Positions 48,223-54,381 of a stretch of DNA of 59,263 nucleotides are shown one piece after another. Source of the stretch: a virus; the IMG/VR virus record IMGVR_UViG_3300037096_000007, positions 1 through 59,263 of that record; one strand, 5' to 3'. How positions within the stretch are numbered: the first letter of the stretch is position 1; the number at the start of each line of letters is the position of its first letter. A program made the translations under genes and the position numbers. The notes beneath the pieces were generated by a model. It was not told the DNA's origin, made no database searches, and was given only the letters and a program-made list of their open reading frames with translations.

Positions 48223-48380
48223 CTGGAGGACTTATGGCGGCGTTTCAGCTCTTTCTCGATAGCCAGCCGGATCAAGTCCAGCCGGGTTTCATCCTTGTGC
48301 AGCGCGTCATCCAACGCCTCAATCATCTCCGTCGAGATCGGGAGGGTAATGCGTTCGTCCCAAAGTTTTTTTCGTCCCAT
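48219..48380 (-). CDS. Ribbon-helix-helix (CopG/Arc-like) repressor, 53 aa
   Basis: MGRKKLWDERITLPISTEMI, then EALDDALHKDETRLDLIRLA and IEKELKRR: an N-terminal strand (RITLPIS) followed by two helices with the 'ETRLDLIRLAI' second helix is the RHH fold. The only leftward gene in 39.3-53.1 kb. A perfect 13-bp inverted repeat lies immediately upstream, so it very likely represses its own and the divergent rightward promoter. Confidence 0.7.
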   Translation of the reverse strand: MGRKKLWDERITLPISTEMIEALDDALHKDETRLDLIRLAIEKELKRRHKSSS

Positions 48381-48388
48381 GGCTCTTT

Positions 48389-48438
48389 TTTCATACATAC
48401 GTTATTGACGGCCACCCGAATATAGCGTATGTATGAAA
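48389..48438. promoter_or_regulatory. Perfect 13-bp inverted-repeat operator over divergent promoters
   Basis: TTTCATACATACG (48389-48401) and CGTATGTATGAAA (48426-48438) are exact reverse complements, centres 37 bp apart. Rightward promoter: -35 TTGACG (48405-48410), 17-base spacer, -10 TATGTA (48428-48433), the -10 lying in the right arm. The mirror-image TATGTA in the left arm can serve the leftward RHH gene. Each arm is itself built of a TATGTATG-like half-site. Confidence 0.72.
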
Positions 48439-48458
48439 TACAAGCAAGGGAGATGGAC

Positions 48459-48599
48459 ATGGACACGGTTTACCGGCAGCGCGCGAATGGACGTTATGAG
48501 TATTGGACCTATAGCGACGGGCGCCGCTACGCCATTTCAGAAAAGACAGCCATGTCTTGGCTTCAAAAGCGCACCGCAAAAATCGTCTACGTCAAATAA
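48459..48599 (+). CDS. 46-aa protein
   Basis: Start at ATG 48459 (GGGAG six bases upstream); an in-frame ATG two codons earlier abuts the ribosome site. Sequence MDTVYRQRANGRYEYWTYSD then AISEKTAMSWLQKRTAKIVY. First gene of the operon controlled by the RHH operator. Unrecognised. Confidence 0.5.
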   Translation: MDTVYRQRANGRYEYWTYSDGRRYAISEKTAMSWLQKRTAKIVYVK

Positions 48600-48609
48600 G
48601 GAGGTTGGC

Positions 48610-48840
48610 ATGAAAACTCTCAAGGTCACACTCGAAATCCAGGTCGATGAATGGGAGCCAGCTTTTGAGGAGGACGAGATCGAAGGCGAGGAAGTCCTGG
48701 ACGATTACGAGGCTCGCGACGTTGCGGGCGTCCTAAGCGGACTGAATGAACATACGAGCATCGAGCTATTCGCCGGGAGCGAAATCAACGCCACGTTCAA
48801 AGAGTGCCGCGTACTCGATGCGACGTGGGTCGAGAAATAG
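48610..48840 (+). CDS. 76-aa very acidic protein
   Basis: Strong AAGGAGG before ATG 48610. LKVTLEIQVDEWEPAFEEDE, IEGEEVLDDYEARDVAGVLS. Strongly negative, as in some DNA-mimic inhibitors, but this is only composition. Second gene of the RHH-controlled operon. Confidence 0.55.
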   Translation: MKTLKVTLEIQVDEWEPAFEEDEIEGEEVLDDYEARDVAGVLSGLNEHTSIELFAGSEINATFKECRVLDATWVEK

Positions 48841-48865
48841 TCCGCGTTCATGGGGAGAGACTGAC

Positions 48866-49066
48866 GTGACTGATACTTATTTGATCTGCAAAGGCGCGGG
48901 CTATTTCTTTAGCTCACAGACGCCTCGCCGGATCAGCGGCAACGTCATGTGCTGGTATTCGTGGTTCACCTGTCCGCAATGTTCCGGCATCGGAACGGTT
49001 CGGACGTACTCGCCGCCGACGATCAAACTGAGAATGGCTGCACCGAAACCCAAATCGCCCCACTAA
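48866..49066 (+). CDS. 66-aa CxxC protein, GTG start
   Basis: GTG 48866, with GGGGAGAG upstream. TDTYLICKGAGYFFSSQTPR, SWFTCPQCSGIGTVRTYS: one CPQC pair plus further Cys suggests metal or DnaJ-type finger. Unrecognised. Confidence 0.45.
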   Translation: MTDTYLICKGAGYFFSSQTPRRISGNVMCWYSWFTCPQCSGIGTVRTYSPPTIKLRMAAPKPKSPH

Positions 49067-49087
49067 ACAGGAGAAAGTTCGAGGATC

Positions 49088-49246
49088 ATGGCAAAGCCCC
49101 AACGTAACTTCTTCTGGAAGTGGCCGCGCGATGGCATGGCGTGGTTCATGTGGGCGCGTCAGAATTACGGCTCACGCTGGATCATATGGCGCTGTGGCCC
49201 GATCAATTATTGGGTCGAGATAGCGGAGCCGGGCGAGTGTTCGTAA
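49088..49246 (+). CDS. 52-aa Trp-rich protein
   Basis: MAKPQRNFFWKWPRDGMAWF, MWARQNYGSRWIIWRCGPIN: six Trp in the first 35 residues. Ribosome site weak (GAGGATC). Possibly membrane-surface associated. Unrecognised. Confidence 0.45.
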   Translation: MAKPQRNFFWKWPRDGMAWFMWARQNYGSRWIIWRCGPINYWVEIAEPGECS

Positions 49247-49271
49247 CCGCCGTCAGCAAGGGAACGGAAGC

Positions 49272-49451
49272 ATGAGCAAACGGACGTTTCACAAACTCGC
49301 GCGCCTGATCTTCGATGCGCAGTGGGCTGTAGCTGGGCACAAATACTCTACGCGCCGCGCGTCGGATTTGCGCTCGCGCGATGCTCGCCGCGCCGCCGAG
49401 TTTGTGCTTGTCAAATTTGAGGTCAAAGAGAAACCGGCGGTTTCGTCATGA
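49272..49451 (+). CDS. 59-aa basic protein
   Basis: GGAACGGAAGC precedes ATG 49272. SKRTFHKLARLIFDAQWAVA, STRRASDLRSRDARRAAEFV; strongly basic. Stop overlaps the next ATG. Unrecognised. Confidence 0.5.
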   Translation: MSKRTFHKLARLIFDAQWAVAGHKYSTRRASDLRSRDARRAAEFVLVKFEVKEKPAVSS

Positions 49452-49675
49452 AAGAGCGAGATGGTTCTATCGATGCATCTAACGAAATATTCTCGATTCT
49501 TCGGAACCTGCCGTCACCCCGCGACGCCGGCAGAGCTTTGGCAGGAGCGCACGTTTTGTTGATGGAGGCCGATAAAGCGGAGAATGAAGCCGGAGTTCGC
49601 GCTCGTTTAAAGGATCACAATGAAGCCGTGCTTGATACATGGGCCGCGCGCTCTGGCGTCAAGCTCGCTTCCTAA
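49448..49675 (+). CDS. 75-aa helical protein
   Basis: MKERDGSIDASNEIFSILRN, SPRDAGRALAGAHVLLMEAD, KAENEAGVRARLKDHNEAVL. ATGA-coupled to the previous gene. Unrecognised. Confidence 0.5.
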   Translation: MKERDGSIDASNEIFSILRNLPSPRDAGRALAGAHVLLMEADKAENEAGVRARLKDHNEAVLDTWAARSGVKLAS

Positions 49676-49702
49676 CGTGTCGGCAAGGAACAGGAGGTCG
49701 GA

Positions 49703-50020
49703 ATGTTTGATTTTTATGCTCACCTGAGACGCCAGCGTGAGTGGTCAGAAAAGACCTTTGGTCCAGGTCCACGCGCGAAGGGCGTTGTCGATCATATCCG
49801 CAAGGAACTGACAGAGATCGAAGCAGCGCCGGAGGATTTATCCGAATGGATCGACGTTGTGATTTTGGCACTTGATGGCGCATGGCGCAGCGGTGCGACG
49901 CCCGGTCAGATCATAAACGCCTTGCTCGACAAGCAAGATAGAAACGAACAGCGCAAATGGCCCGACTGGCGAACTATGCCGCCTGATAAAGCCATCGAGC
50001 ATGATCGCAGTCATCAGTAG
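49703..50020 (+). CDS. DUF550 / MazG-like dNTP pyrophosphohydrolase, 105 aa
   Basis: FGPGPRAKGVVDHIRKELTE and LSEWIDVVILALDGAWRSG give the ExxE (Glu35, Glu38) and ExxD (Glu48, Asp51) metal sites of the all-alpha NTP pyrophosphatase fold. DUF550 members hydrolyse dATP/dGTP; the MazZ branch serves phages with modified adenine. No PurZ or phage polymerase is seen here, so ordinary nucleotide-pool control, or removal of nucleotide signals, is more likely. Confidence 0.78.
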   Translation: MFDFYAHLRRQREWSEKTFGPGPRAKGVVDHIRKELTEIEAAPEDLSEWIDVVILALDGAWRSGATPGQIINALLDKQDRNEQRKWPDWRTMPPDKAIEHDRSHQ

Positions 50021-50034
50021 TAAAGGGACTTGTC

Positions 50035-50283
50035 ATGGCTACCTACGAACTCGGCAGATGCGAAAATTGCCGCAAGAAGCTTCATGACGGTGAGCGAGGG
50101 TTCCGGTACAGCGACGGCCCGATGGCCTGTGAAGCATGTTCGCCTACCTATGAGGAAGCCAAACGAGGATTTACCGAACAGGCGTTTGAGGAACCGGAGA
50201 GCTACCGAACTTTTTGCCAGAGGATGAACAATCATCTTCGATCTGGCGGTGCCATGTCCGAAAAATATACCGTCGTTTTATAG
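50035..50283 (+). CDS. Zinc-binding protein, 82 aa
   Basis: GRCENCRKKLHDGERGFRYS with CENC near the N-terminus and ACEACSPTY ~20 residues later form a four-Cys zinc ribbon. The C-terminal half is helical. Unrecognised beyond that. Confidence 0.55.
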   Translation: MATYELGRCENCRKKLHDGERGFRYSDGPMACEACSPTYEEAKRGFTEQAFEEPESYRTFCQRMNNHLRSGGAMSEKYTVVL

Positions 50284-50313
50284 ATCACGCTAACATTACA
50301 CAACGGAACGAAC

Positions 50314-50481
50314 ATGCCCTTCATCTATCTCTTGATCGTCGTTACTGCTGCCCAGCCAGCGTCTTGGACAATTCCAACCGCCTGGGGATCAATGGAGGCG
50401 TGCGAGGCGGCTAAGAAAGAGCGCGGCTTGGACAAGCTCGGCGGCATGTGCGTCGAAATCAAAACCGAGAATTGGCGCTGA
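50314..50481 (+). CDS. 55-aa exported or membrane-anchored small protein
   Basis: MPFIYLLIVVTAAQPASWTI then AWGSMEACEAAKKERGLDKL. A short hydrophobic N-terminus and two Cys (ACEAA, GMCVEI) in the mature part suggest a small periplasmic protein. Unrecognised. Confidence 0.5.
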   Translation: MPFIYLLIVVTAAQPASWTIPTAWGSMEACEAAKKERGLDKLGGMCVEIKTENWR

Positions 50482-50483
50482 CT

Positions 50484-50591
50484 ATGCCACATTACACGTT
50501 CACTTGCACAGGCACAGAATTGTTCGCGATGATCGTTTTAGTTTTCATCGCCGGTTCTGCGGTTGGCGCTATCATAGTGGGAGTCCACTGA
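50484..50591 (+). CDS. 35-aa membrane protein (MPHYTFTCTG family, second copy)
   Basis: MPHYTFTCTGTELFAMIVLV and a hydrophobic continuation to residue 34. Begins two bases after the previous stop. Same N-terminal ten residues as 32201-32332 but with different codons. A 14-codon frame follows at 50594-50638, leading into the next gene. Confidence 0.6.
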   Translation: MPHYTFTCTGTELFAMIVLVFIAGSAVGAIIVGVH

Positions 50592-50634
50592 CCATGACTC
50601 CGCTGCGGGAAGATATAGATGAGGCACACTCACG

Positions 50635-50847
50635 ATGACTAACCGCGACGCAAATTGTGGCAATTGCCAATGGTTCAAGCCTGCGGAGGACAGATACCAT
50701 TCGGGCGGCTTCTGCAATTGGCGAGCGCCGATGAACATGCGCGGTCTGATGTGGGGCTTGAACAACAACAGGATTCCAGCGCCAAAAAAGGAATGGTGCA
50801 ATCAACATAGCCGCAGTGGCGGTGAGACAGGCGACAAAGATGCTTGA
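50635..50847 (+). CDS. 70-aa Cys-rich protein
   Basis: MTNRDANCGNCQWFKPAEDR, GGFCNWRAPMNMR, KEWCNQH: CxxC plus two Cys, the 'C..C..W... C.... P...... WC..' pattern of small zinc- or iron-binding phage proteins. Unrecognised. Confidence 0.5.
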   Translation: MTNRDANCGNCQWFKPAEDRYHSGGFCNWRAPMNMRGLMWGLNNNRIPAPKKEWCNQHSRSGGETGDKDA

Positions 50848-50923
50848 CCCTCACAAAGTCACCATCGCCATACTGTGCCTAGGCGCGGCCGTCGTGTTGC
50901 TGTTTGTGTTGCGTCTTACCTGA
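50840..50923 (+). CDS. 27-aa membrane peptide
   Basis: MLDPHKVTIAILCLGAAVVL then LFVLRLT. Overlaps the previous gene by 8 bases. A single membrane span makes up almost the whole product. Confidence 0.4.
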   Translation: MLDPHKVTIAILCLGAAVVLLFVLRLT

Positions 50924-50937
50924 ACACTGAGGCTAAA

Positions 50938-51147
50938 ATGACCGATACTATCTCGATGATCGACTATCTGGATATGAAGGCCAAGGCCGAGCGCCTGACC
51001 GCCGAGAACGAGAAGTTGCGGGCGACGGTCAAGGAAATGGCTGATCTGGCTGGACGCGACGGACCTCCTGATTCTATTAACGCCCTCAACGCGATCGAGG
51101 AAATAGGGCGTCAATCTATTAAAGCTTGTGAGCAACAAGGAAAATAA
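50938..51147 (+). CDS. 69-aa coiled-coil protein
   Basis: Start ATG 50938. SMIDYLDMKAKAERLTAENE and KLRATVKEMADL give a heptad-like leucine zipper. Ends with acidic/polar residues. Unrecognised. Confidence 0.5.
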   Translation: MTDTISMIDYLDMKAKAERLTAENEKLRATVKEMADLAGRDGPPDSINALNAIEEIGRQSIKACEQQGK

Positions 51148-51149
51148 AC

Positions 51150-51470
51150 ATGAGCGCGATGTTCGACTATATCTCTGGCGAAAAATCTGGACGCGAGGCT
51201 GAGCTTAAAGCGTCGCTTGAGCATACCGCCGGCCATCTTGGCGTTGAACTCGATGAAGCCGCCAAACTGCGCGCTTGGATCGAGCGCCTGACCGCAGAGA
51301 TCGAGGGCTGGAAGCACACAGCGTTGGCTATGCGCGACGCCGCTATCTTCTGGAAACAAGACGGCCGAGATCGAAGCGACGACATTCAAAACATATATTT
51401 TGACGCCGCGATGTTTGGTCGATGGTATGGCGTCTATCGTGGTACATGTGAGCAGAAAGGGAACGAGTGA
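51150..51470 (+). CDS. 106-aa helical protein
   Basis: ATG two bases after the previous stop, with ACAAGGAAAATAA before it. LKASLEHTAGHLGVELDEAA, LRAWIERLTAEIEGWKHTAL: coiled-coil-like region similar in style to the preceding gene. Unrecognised. Confidence 0.5.
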   Translation: MSAMFDYISGEKSGREAELKASLEHTAGHLGVELDEAAKLRAWIERLTAEIEGWKHTALAMRDAAIFWKQDGRDRSDDIQNIYFDAAMFGRWYGVYRGTCEQKGNE

Positions 51471-51604
51471 TGGTCGCATACATCGAGGTAGAGACTAAGA
51501 TGATATGGCGATGGCAACTCAGTCGCTATGTCAGAGAGGGATGGTCGATTGATCGGACTGACGCATGGTTACTCCGCGTCCGCGTCGAACGTTGTATCGG
51601 CTAA
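51470..51604 (+). CDS. 44-aa Trp/Arg-rich protein
   Basis: MVAYIEVETKMIWRWQLSRY, VREGWSIDRTDAWLLRVRVE. ATG overlaps the previous TGA. Its stop (TAA) overlaps the first GCTTATAAGC repeat. Unrecognised. Confidence 0.45.
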   Translation: MVAYIEVETKMIWRWQLSRYVREGWSIDRTDAWLLRVRVERCIG

Positions 51605-51625
51605 GCTTATAAGCGATTTGAGCAG
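51604..51625. repeat. Intercistronic repeat, copy 1
   Basis: AGCTTATAAGCGATTTGAGC plus AG, containing the 10-bp palindrome GCTTATAAGC (51605-51614). Identical over 22 bases to 51840-51861. Confidence 0.8.
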
Positions 51626-51642
51626 TAAGCGTGAGACGAATA

Positions 51643-51840
51643 ATGACCCAACTTGATCCAGAGCAAGAAATTACCGTGAATGTGCTGAGCCAAATCAAAA
51701 CAACGTTGATGCTGCACGAAGAAGTTCCACCTCGCCTGCTTTACCGTGCGCTCGATTGGTCTATGCGTCGGATCATGACGCTGGAACAAACAGTCGATTT
51801 GGTGAAAGACGCACTCGAAAGACCCGTGGAAATCGGATGA
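51643..51840 (+). CDS. 65-aa helical protein
   Basis: Start at ATG 51643 preceded by AATA, as for the next gene. TQLDPEQEITVNVLSQIKTT, LLYRALDWSMRRIMTLEQTV. Flanked by two copies of the same 22-base repeat. Unrecognised. Confidence 0.5.
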   Translation: MTQLDPEQEITVNVLSQIKTTLMLHEEVPPRLLYRALDWSMRRIMTLEQTVDLVKDALERPVEIG

Positions 51841-51861
51841 GCTTATAAGCGATTTGAGCAG
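51840..51861. repeat. Intercistronic repeat, copy 2
   Basis: Identical to 51604-51625; palindrome at 51841-51850. Base 51840 is the last base of the preceding stop codon. Confidence 0.8.
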
Positions 51862-51878
51862 AAAGTGCGGAACAAATA

Positions 51879-52151
51879 ATGGCAGAAGATGTAGACACAG
51901 TTGATGCGGTAATGCGGGCCATGCCAGAGGCGTGGAGAACGCGATGGTGTGGCGGTGAGCGCGGACCATGCGGTTGTCTAGGCTGCGTTCAAATCGGCAA
52001 CAGGCTCATAATGACTGGACTGAAAGCCAGTCAGATCGATCCCGAACACATCGATGAGAGCAAAATCCCCGCCGAGGTATTCAAGATATACAAAGTTACG
52101 AAAGAGGAATGGGCTGAATGGATGGCCCGCAATACATTGTCGAGCTTATAA
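51879..52151 (+). CDS. 90-aa Cys-containing protein
   Basis: RTRWCGGERGPCGCLGCVQI (four Cys within 14 residues) and FKIYKVTKEEWAEWMARNTL. A small metal-binding protein by Cys density. Stop lies inside the third GCTTATAAGC copy. Unrecognised. Confidence 0.5.
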   Translation: MAEDVDTVDAVMRAMPEAWRTRWCGGERGPCGCLGCVQIGNRLIMTGLKASQIDPEHIDESKIPAEVFKIYKVTKEEWAEWMARNTLSSL

Positions 52152-52153
52152 GC
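52144..52153. repeat. Intercistronic repeat, palindrome-only copy 3
   Basis: GCTTATAAGC followed by GAATAG, diverging from copies 1 and 2 after the palindrome. A weaker relative (ATAAGCGAATAG) follows the next gene near 52361-52372. Confidence 0.6.
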
Positions 52154-52169
52154 GAATAGGGAACAAGCT

Positions 52170-52364
52170 GTGCAGGTTTTTGTCGTACAGAAAAAGCCTA
52201 AGCGACCCGGCGACGGTGAGCAGGTTTGGGTTTTCACCAAACACGCGGACGCCCTTCGCTGCCGCCAAGAGCAAAAGATTGATAGCCACGGCTTATGGGG
52301 TTGTGCGATTGATTGCTACGAGTTCAAAGAAAGCGGTACTCATGGACAACCGGAAACCGAATAA
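52170..52364 (+). CDS. 64-aa protein, GTG start
   Basis: GTG 52170, with AGGGAAC upstream. MQVFVVQKKPKRPGDGEQVW, VFTKHADALRCRQEQKID; small alpha/beta domain. Unrecognised. Confidence 0.45.
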   Translation: MQVFVVQKKPKRPGDGEQVWVFTKHADALRCRQEQKIDSHGLWGCAIDCYEFKESGTHGQPETE

Positions 52365-52386
52365 GCGAATAGCTCGGAGAAATTTA

Positions 52387-52590
52387 ATGGATGTGAACAG
52401 CCCGGAAGCCGCTGAATGGACGGACCATATGAAGCGCCTGAGTGCTCAAGAGGCCGAGATTGTACGGCTTCGCGACGCCCTCGATCATGTCACGGAACTT
52501 CTGGTGAATTCGTGGGCCTTTGAAATGAAAGGCGACGCAGAGCATGAGGTTGCAGTAATTGACGCCAGAAAAGCTCTTGCTAATGGGTAA
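52387..52590 (+). CDS. 67-aa helical protein
   Basis: CGGAGAAATTTA precedes ATG 52387. EWTDHMKRLSAQEAEIVRLR, DALDHVTELLVNSWAFEMKG. Coiled-coil-like. Unrecognised. Confidence 0.5.
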   Translation: MDVNSPEAAEWTDHMKRLSAQEAEIVRLRDALDHVTELLVNSWAFEMKGDAEHEVAVIDARKALANG

Positions 52591-52598
52591 GAAACAAA

Positions 52599-52766
52599 AT
52601 GACCGGCAAGGAGGCTTTTGAACAGCTACAGAAAACGGTTCGCGACTACTTGAGCGAAATCGACAATCCTGTACCAGACGCAACCATGCGGCTGATACTT
52701 CGCGACAGGCTGCGTGCCCTCGTAGGTGCGCCGGATGATCCCCGATTAAAACGACCACACAGTTAG
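52599..52766 (+). CDS. 55-aa protein
   Basis: MTGKEAFEQLQKTVRDYLSE, then RLILRDRLRALVGAPDDPRL. Upstream AAGAAACAAA fits the local start element. Unrecognised. Confidence 0.45.
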   Translation: MTGKEAFEQLQKTVRDYLSEIDNPVPDATMRLILRDRLRALVGAPDDPRLKRPHS

Positions 52767-52788
52767 ATGACAATCACGGAGAAGTCGC

Positions 52789-53100
52789 ATGGCTGGAATT
52801 GCTTGTCACCTGCTAGGTCTCTGGTGCTCTATTTATGTAACCGTCCCACAGCCCGTAGAATTGTTTAGACCGCCGCCGCAAGAAATCGTTGATTCATGCA
52901 AGGCTGACGGGCACTGCACATGGCTGACTGGCAACCTTGTGCCGCCGGGGTCAACGCCGCCCGATGCATATATGGATATGTGCCAGCACGTTGATCCAGT
53001 GACTGGAAAACCCGATGCGATTTGGCAGCCAACCGAGCGACTAAAAATCTTCTGGAATCAAAACATCATGAATAGCGGATGGTTTAAGACGTGCGAATGA
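52789..53100 (+). CDS. 103-aa protein with short hydrophobic N-terminus
   Basis: GGAGAAGTCGC before ATG 52789. MAGIACHLLGLWCSIYVTVP, later DSCKADGHCTWLTGNLVPPG and DMCQHVDP. Several Cys after a hydrophobic start suggest a secreted, disulfide-bonded product. Last gene of the rightward early block, convergent with 53130. Confidence 0.5.
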   Translation: MAGIACHLLGLWCSIYVTVPQPVELFRPPPQEIVDSCKADGHCTWLTGNLVPPGSTPPDAYMDMCQHVDPVTGKPDAIWQPTERLKIFWNQNIMNSGWFKTCE

Positions 53101-53129
53101 AATCCCGTATTTGCAAGAGATGAGCGCGC

Positions 53130-53744
53130 CTAAAGCCGCGCCCATTTGCCGCCGCCGTTCGGGTTCACAACGGTATAGCCACGCAGCGAAACTTCGTGCA
53201 GCCGCGTAGCATGTCGGCCCGAGTTGGCATCGTATGCCATGACGTTGCCATTGCCGAGATTTTCAGTAATGACAAAAACGTGGTGGCGGCGTACAGCGGC
53301 CATTCCCGGTCCCGGTGCCGCTGGCGGAAAGCGAAACCACTCGCTTGCCAACCATAGCGACCTGTCGTGCAGCCCGAGATAGGCGGCGGCGGCGCAGCCG
53401 CAGAAAGCCGTTCGTGGGCATCCCGCAGGGTGCGGTAGGACTTGCTCGATGCCCTCCACAAACCGCCCCACGACCCGCTGTACGGGGTTGTGGTAGGGCT
53501 GCATAGGCCATCCGTGGGGCGGTACGTCAACCAGGTTAGGCCAGCCAGTGCCATCCCTATCGCGTTTGGAGGCCTCTGCGCGTTCAAGCATGACGGCTAG
53601 GCCCATACCGAGGCCTTCGACGACCGGGTTTATGCGGTGTTGGGCGTAATGGTGCCGATAATGATGGTGATGGTGCCTTGGATGGGCTGAGGCAGGAGAG
53701 AGAAAGAGCGCAAGAATTATCGCCGTGAAGGTTGCCGACTTCAT
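53130..53744 (-). CDS. His-rich exported protein, 204 aa
   Basis: Signal peptide MKSATFTAIILALFLSPASA, then a His-rich stretch (HPRHHHHHYRHHYAQH). A conserved-looking C-terminal part follows: CPRTAFCGCAAAAYLGLHDR, SEWFRFPPAAPGPGMAAVRR, HHVFVITENLGNGNVMAYD. Close relatives, as I recall, are found in Bradyrhizobium-type chromosomes; function not known. The last part resembles small secreted papain-like or NlpC-like folds only in the Cys...His order. A host-derived accessory gene at the end of the late transcript. Confidence 0.6.
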   Translation of the reverse strand: MKSATFTAIILALFLSPASAHPRHHHHHYRHHYAQHRINPVVEGLGMGLAVMLERAEASKRDRDGTGWPNLVDVPPHGWPMQPYHNPVQRVVGRFVEGIEQVLPHPAGCPRTAFCGCAAAAYLGLHDRSLWLASEWFRFPPAAPGPGMAAVRRHHVFVITENLGNGNVMAYDANSGRHATRLHEVSLRGYTVVNPNGGGKWARL

Positions 53745-53787
53745 GGTTTTTTACCCTGTGCTGTTGGGAATGTTTTAGACTAGCCGC

Positions 53788-53946
53788 TTAAAACCGACCG
53801 AGCAAGACCAAAATAAGGACCACAACGAGGATGAGGCCCAATCCCCCGCCGCCATACATGCCCGTGCCGTAAAATCTGCCACCTCCAATCCCGCTAAAGC
53901 CGCCCAAAAGCAGGATTACCAGCACGATCAAGAGAACTATACCCAT
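53788..53946 (-). CDS. DUF3309-type small membrane protein, 52 aa
   Basis: MGIVLLIVLVILLLLGGFSG and GLGLILVVVLILVLLGRF: two hydrophobic segments around a Gly-rich loop. Family common in Hyphomicrobiales genomes, function unknown; a holin role is possible by size and topology. Confidence 0.65.
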   Translation of the reverse strand: MGIVLLIVLVILLLGGFSGIGGGRFYGTGMYGGGGLGLILVVVLILVLLGRF

Positions 53947-53959
53947 TGGCTTGTTCCTT

Positions 53960-54322
53960 TCAGTGAATGAGGGTCGAGAAATGAGACAATGCCCAACCAG
54001 CCAAAGCTACCGCACCGCCAGCCAGCAAATAGACACCCTTGCCGAGAATGCTTGCGGCGGTCTTTGCGCCCATCGCCTGATTCTTTGAGTTGACCCAATC
54101 TGTCACGGCGGGTTTCATTTCGGCAATATCTTTAACTGCGGTTGTCACTTGATGTGTTAGTGACTGCACTTCGCGACCGATGACCTTCACTTCGTCATAA
54201 ACATATTTTCGACTATCGGCGGCGCGGCGATCCTGTTCAAGCCAGTTTTCCTTGAATGACTTAATTTCAGCGGCGAGGCCTCCGACTAGAAGGGTAATAT
54301 CGCGTTGCTGCTTCTCGTCCAT
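53960..54322 (-). CDS. DUF1515-like protein with C-terminal membrane span, 120 aa
   Basis: LLVGGLAAEIKSFKENWLEQ, DRRAADSRKYVYDEVKVIGR, EVQSLTHQVTTAVKDIAEMK form a coiled-coil-type part. GVYLLAGGAVALAGWALSHF (~95-115) is a membrane span. Phages of Hyphomicrobiales carry such proteins next to endolysins; antiholin or membrane tether are possible. Confidence 0.6.
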   Translation of the reverse strand: MDEKQQRDITLLVGGLAAEIKSFKENWLEQDRRAADSRKYVYDEVKVIGREVQSLTHQVTTAVKDIAEMKPAVTDWVNSKNQAMGAKTAASILGKGVYLLAGGAVALAGWALSHFSTLIH

Positions 54323-54381
54323 TCCAATTTGCCTATTCTTTCGCCTGTTTAGGTCTCAAAGATATTGTTTCGGCAAGTCTA

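Noticed and set aside
51604-52153. GCTTATAAGC repeats as a CRISPR-like or iteron array
   Set aside because: Spacing (about 236 and 303 bases) is set by gene lengths and is irregular, so an intercistronic element is the better description.
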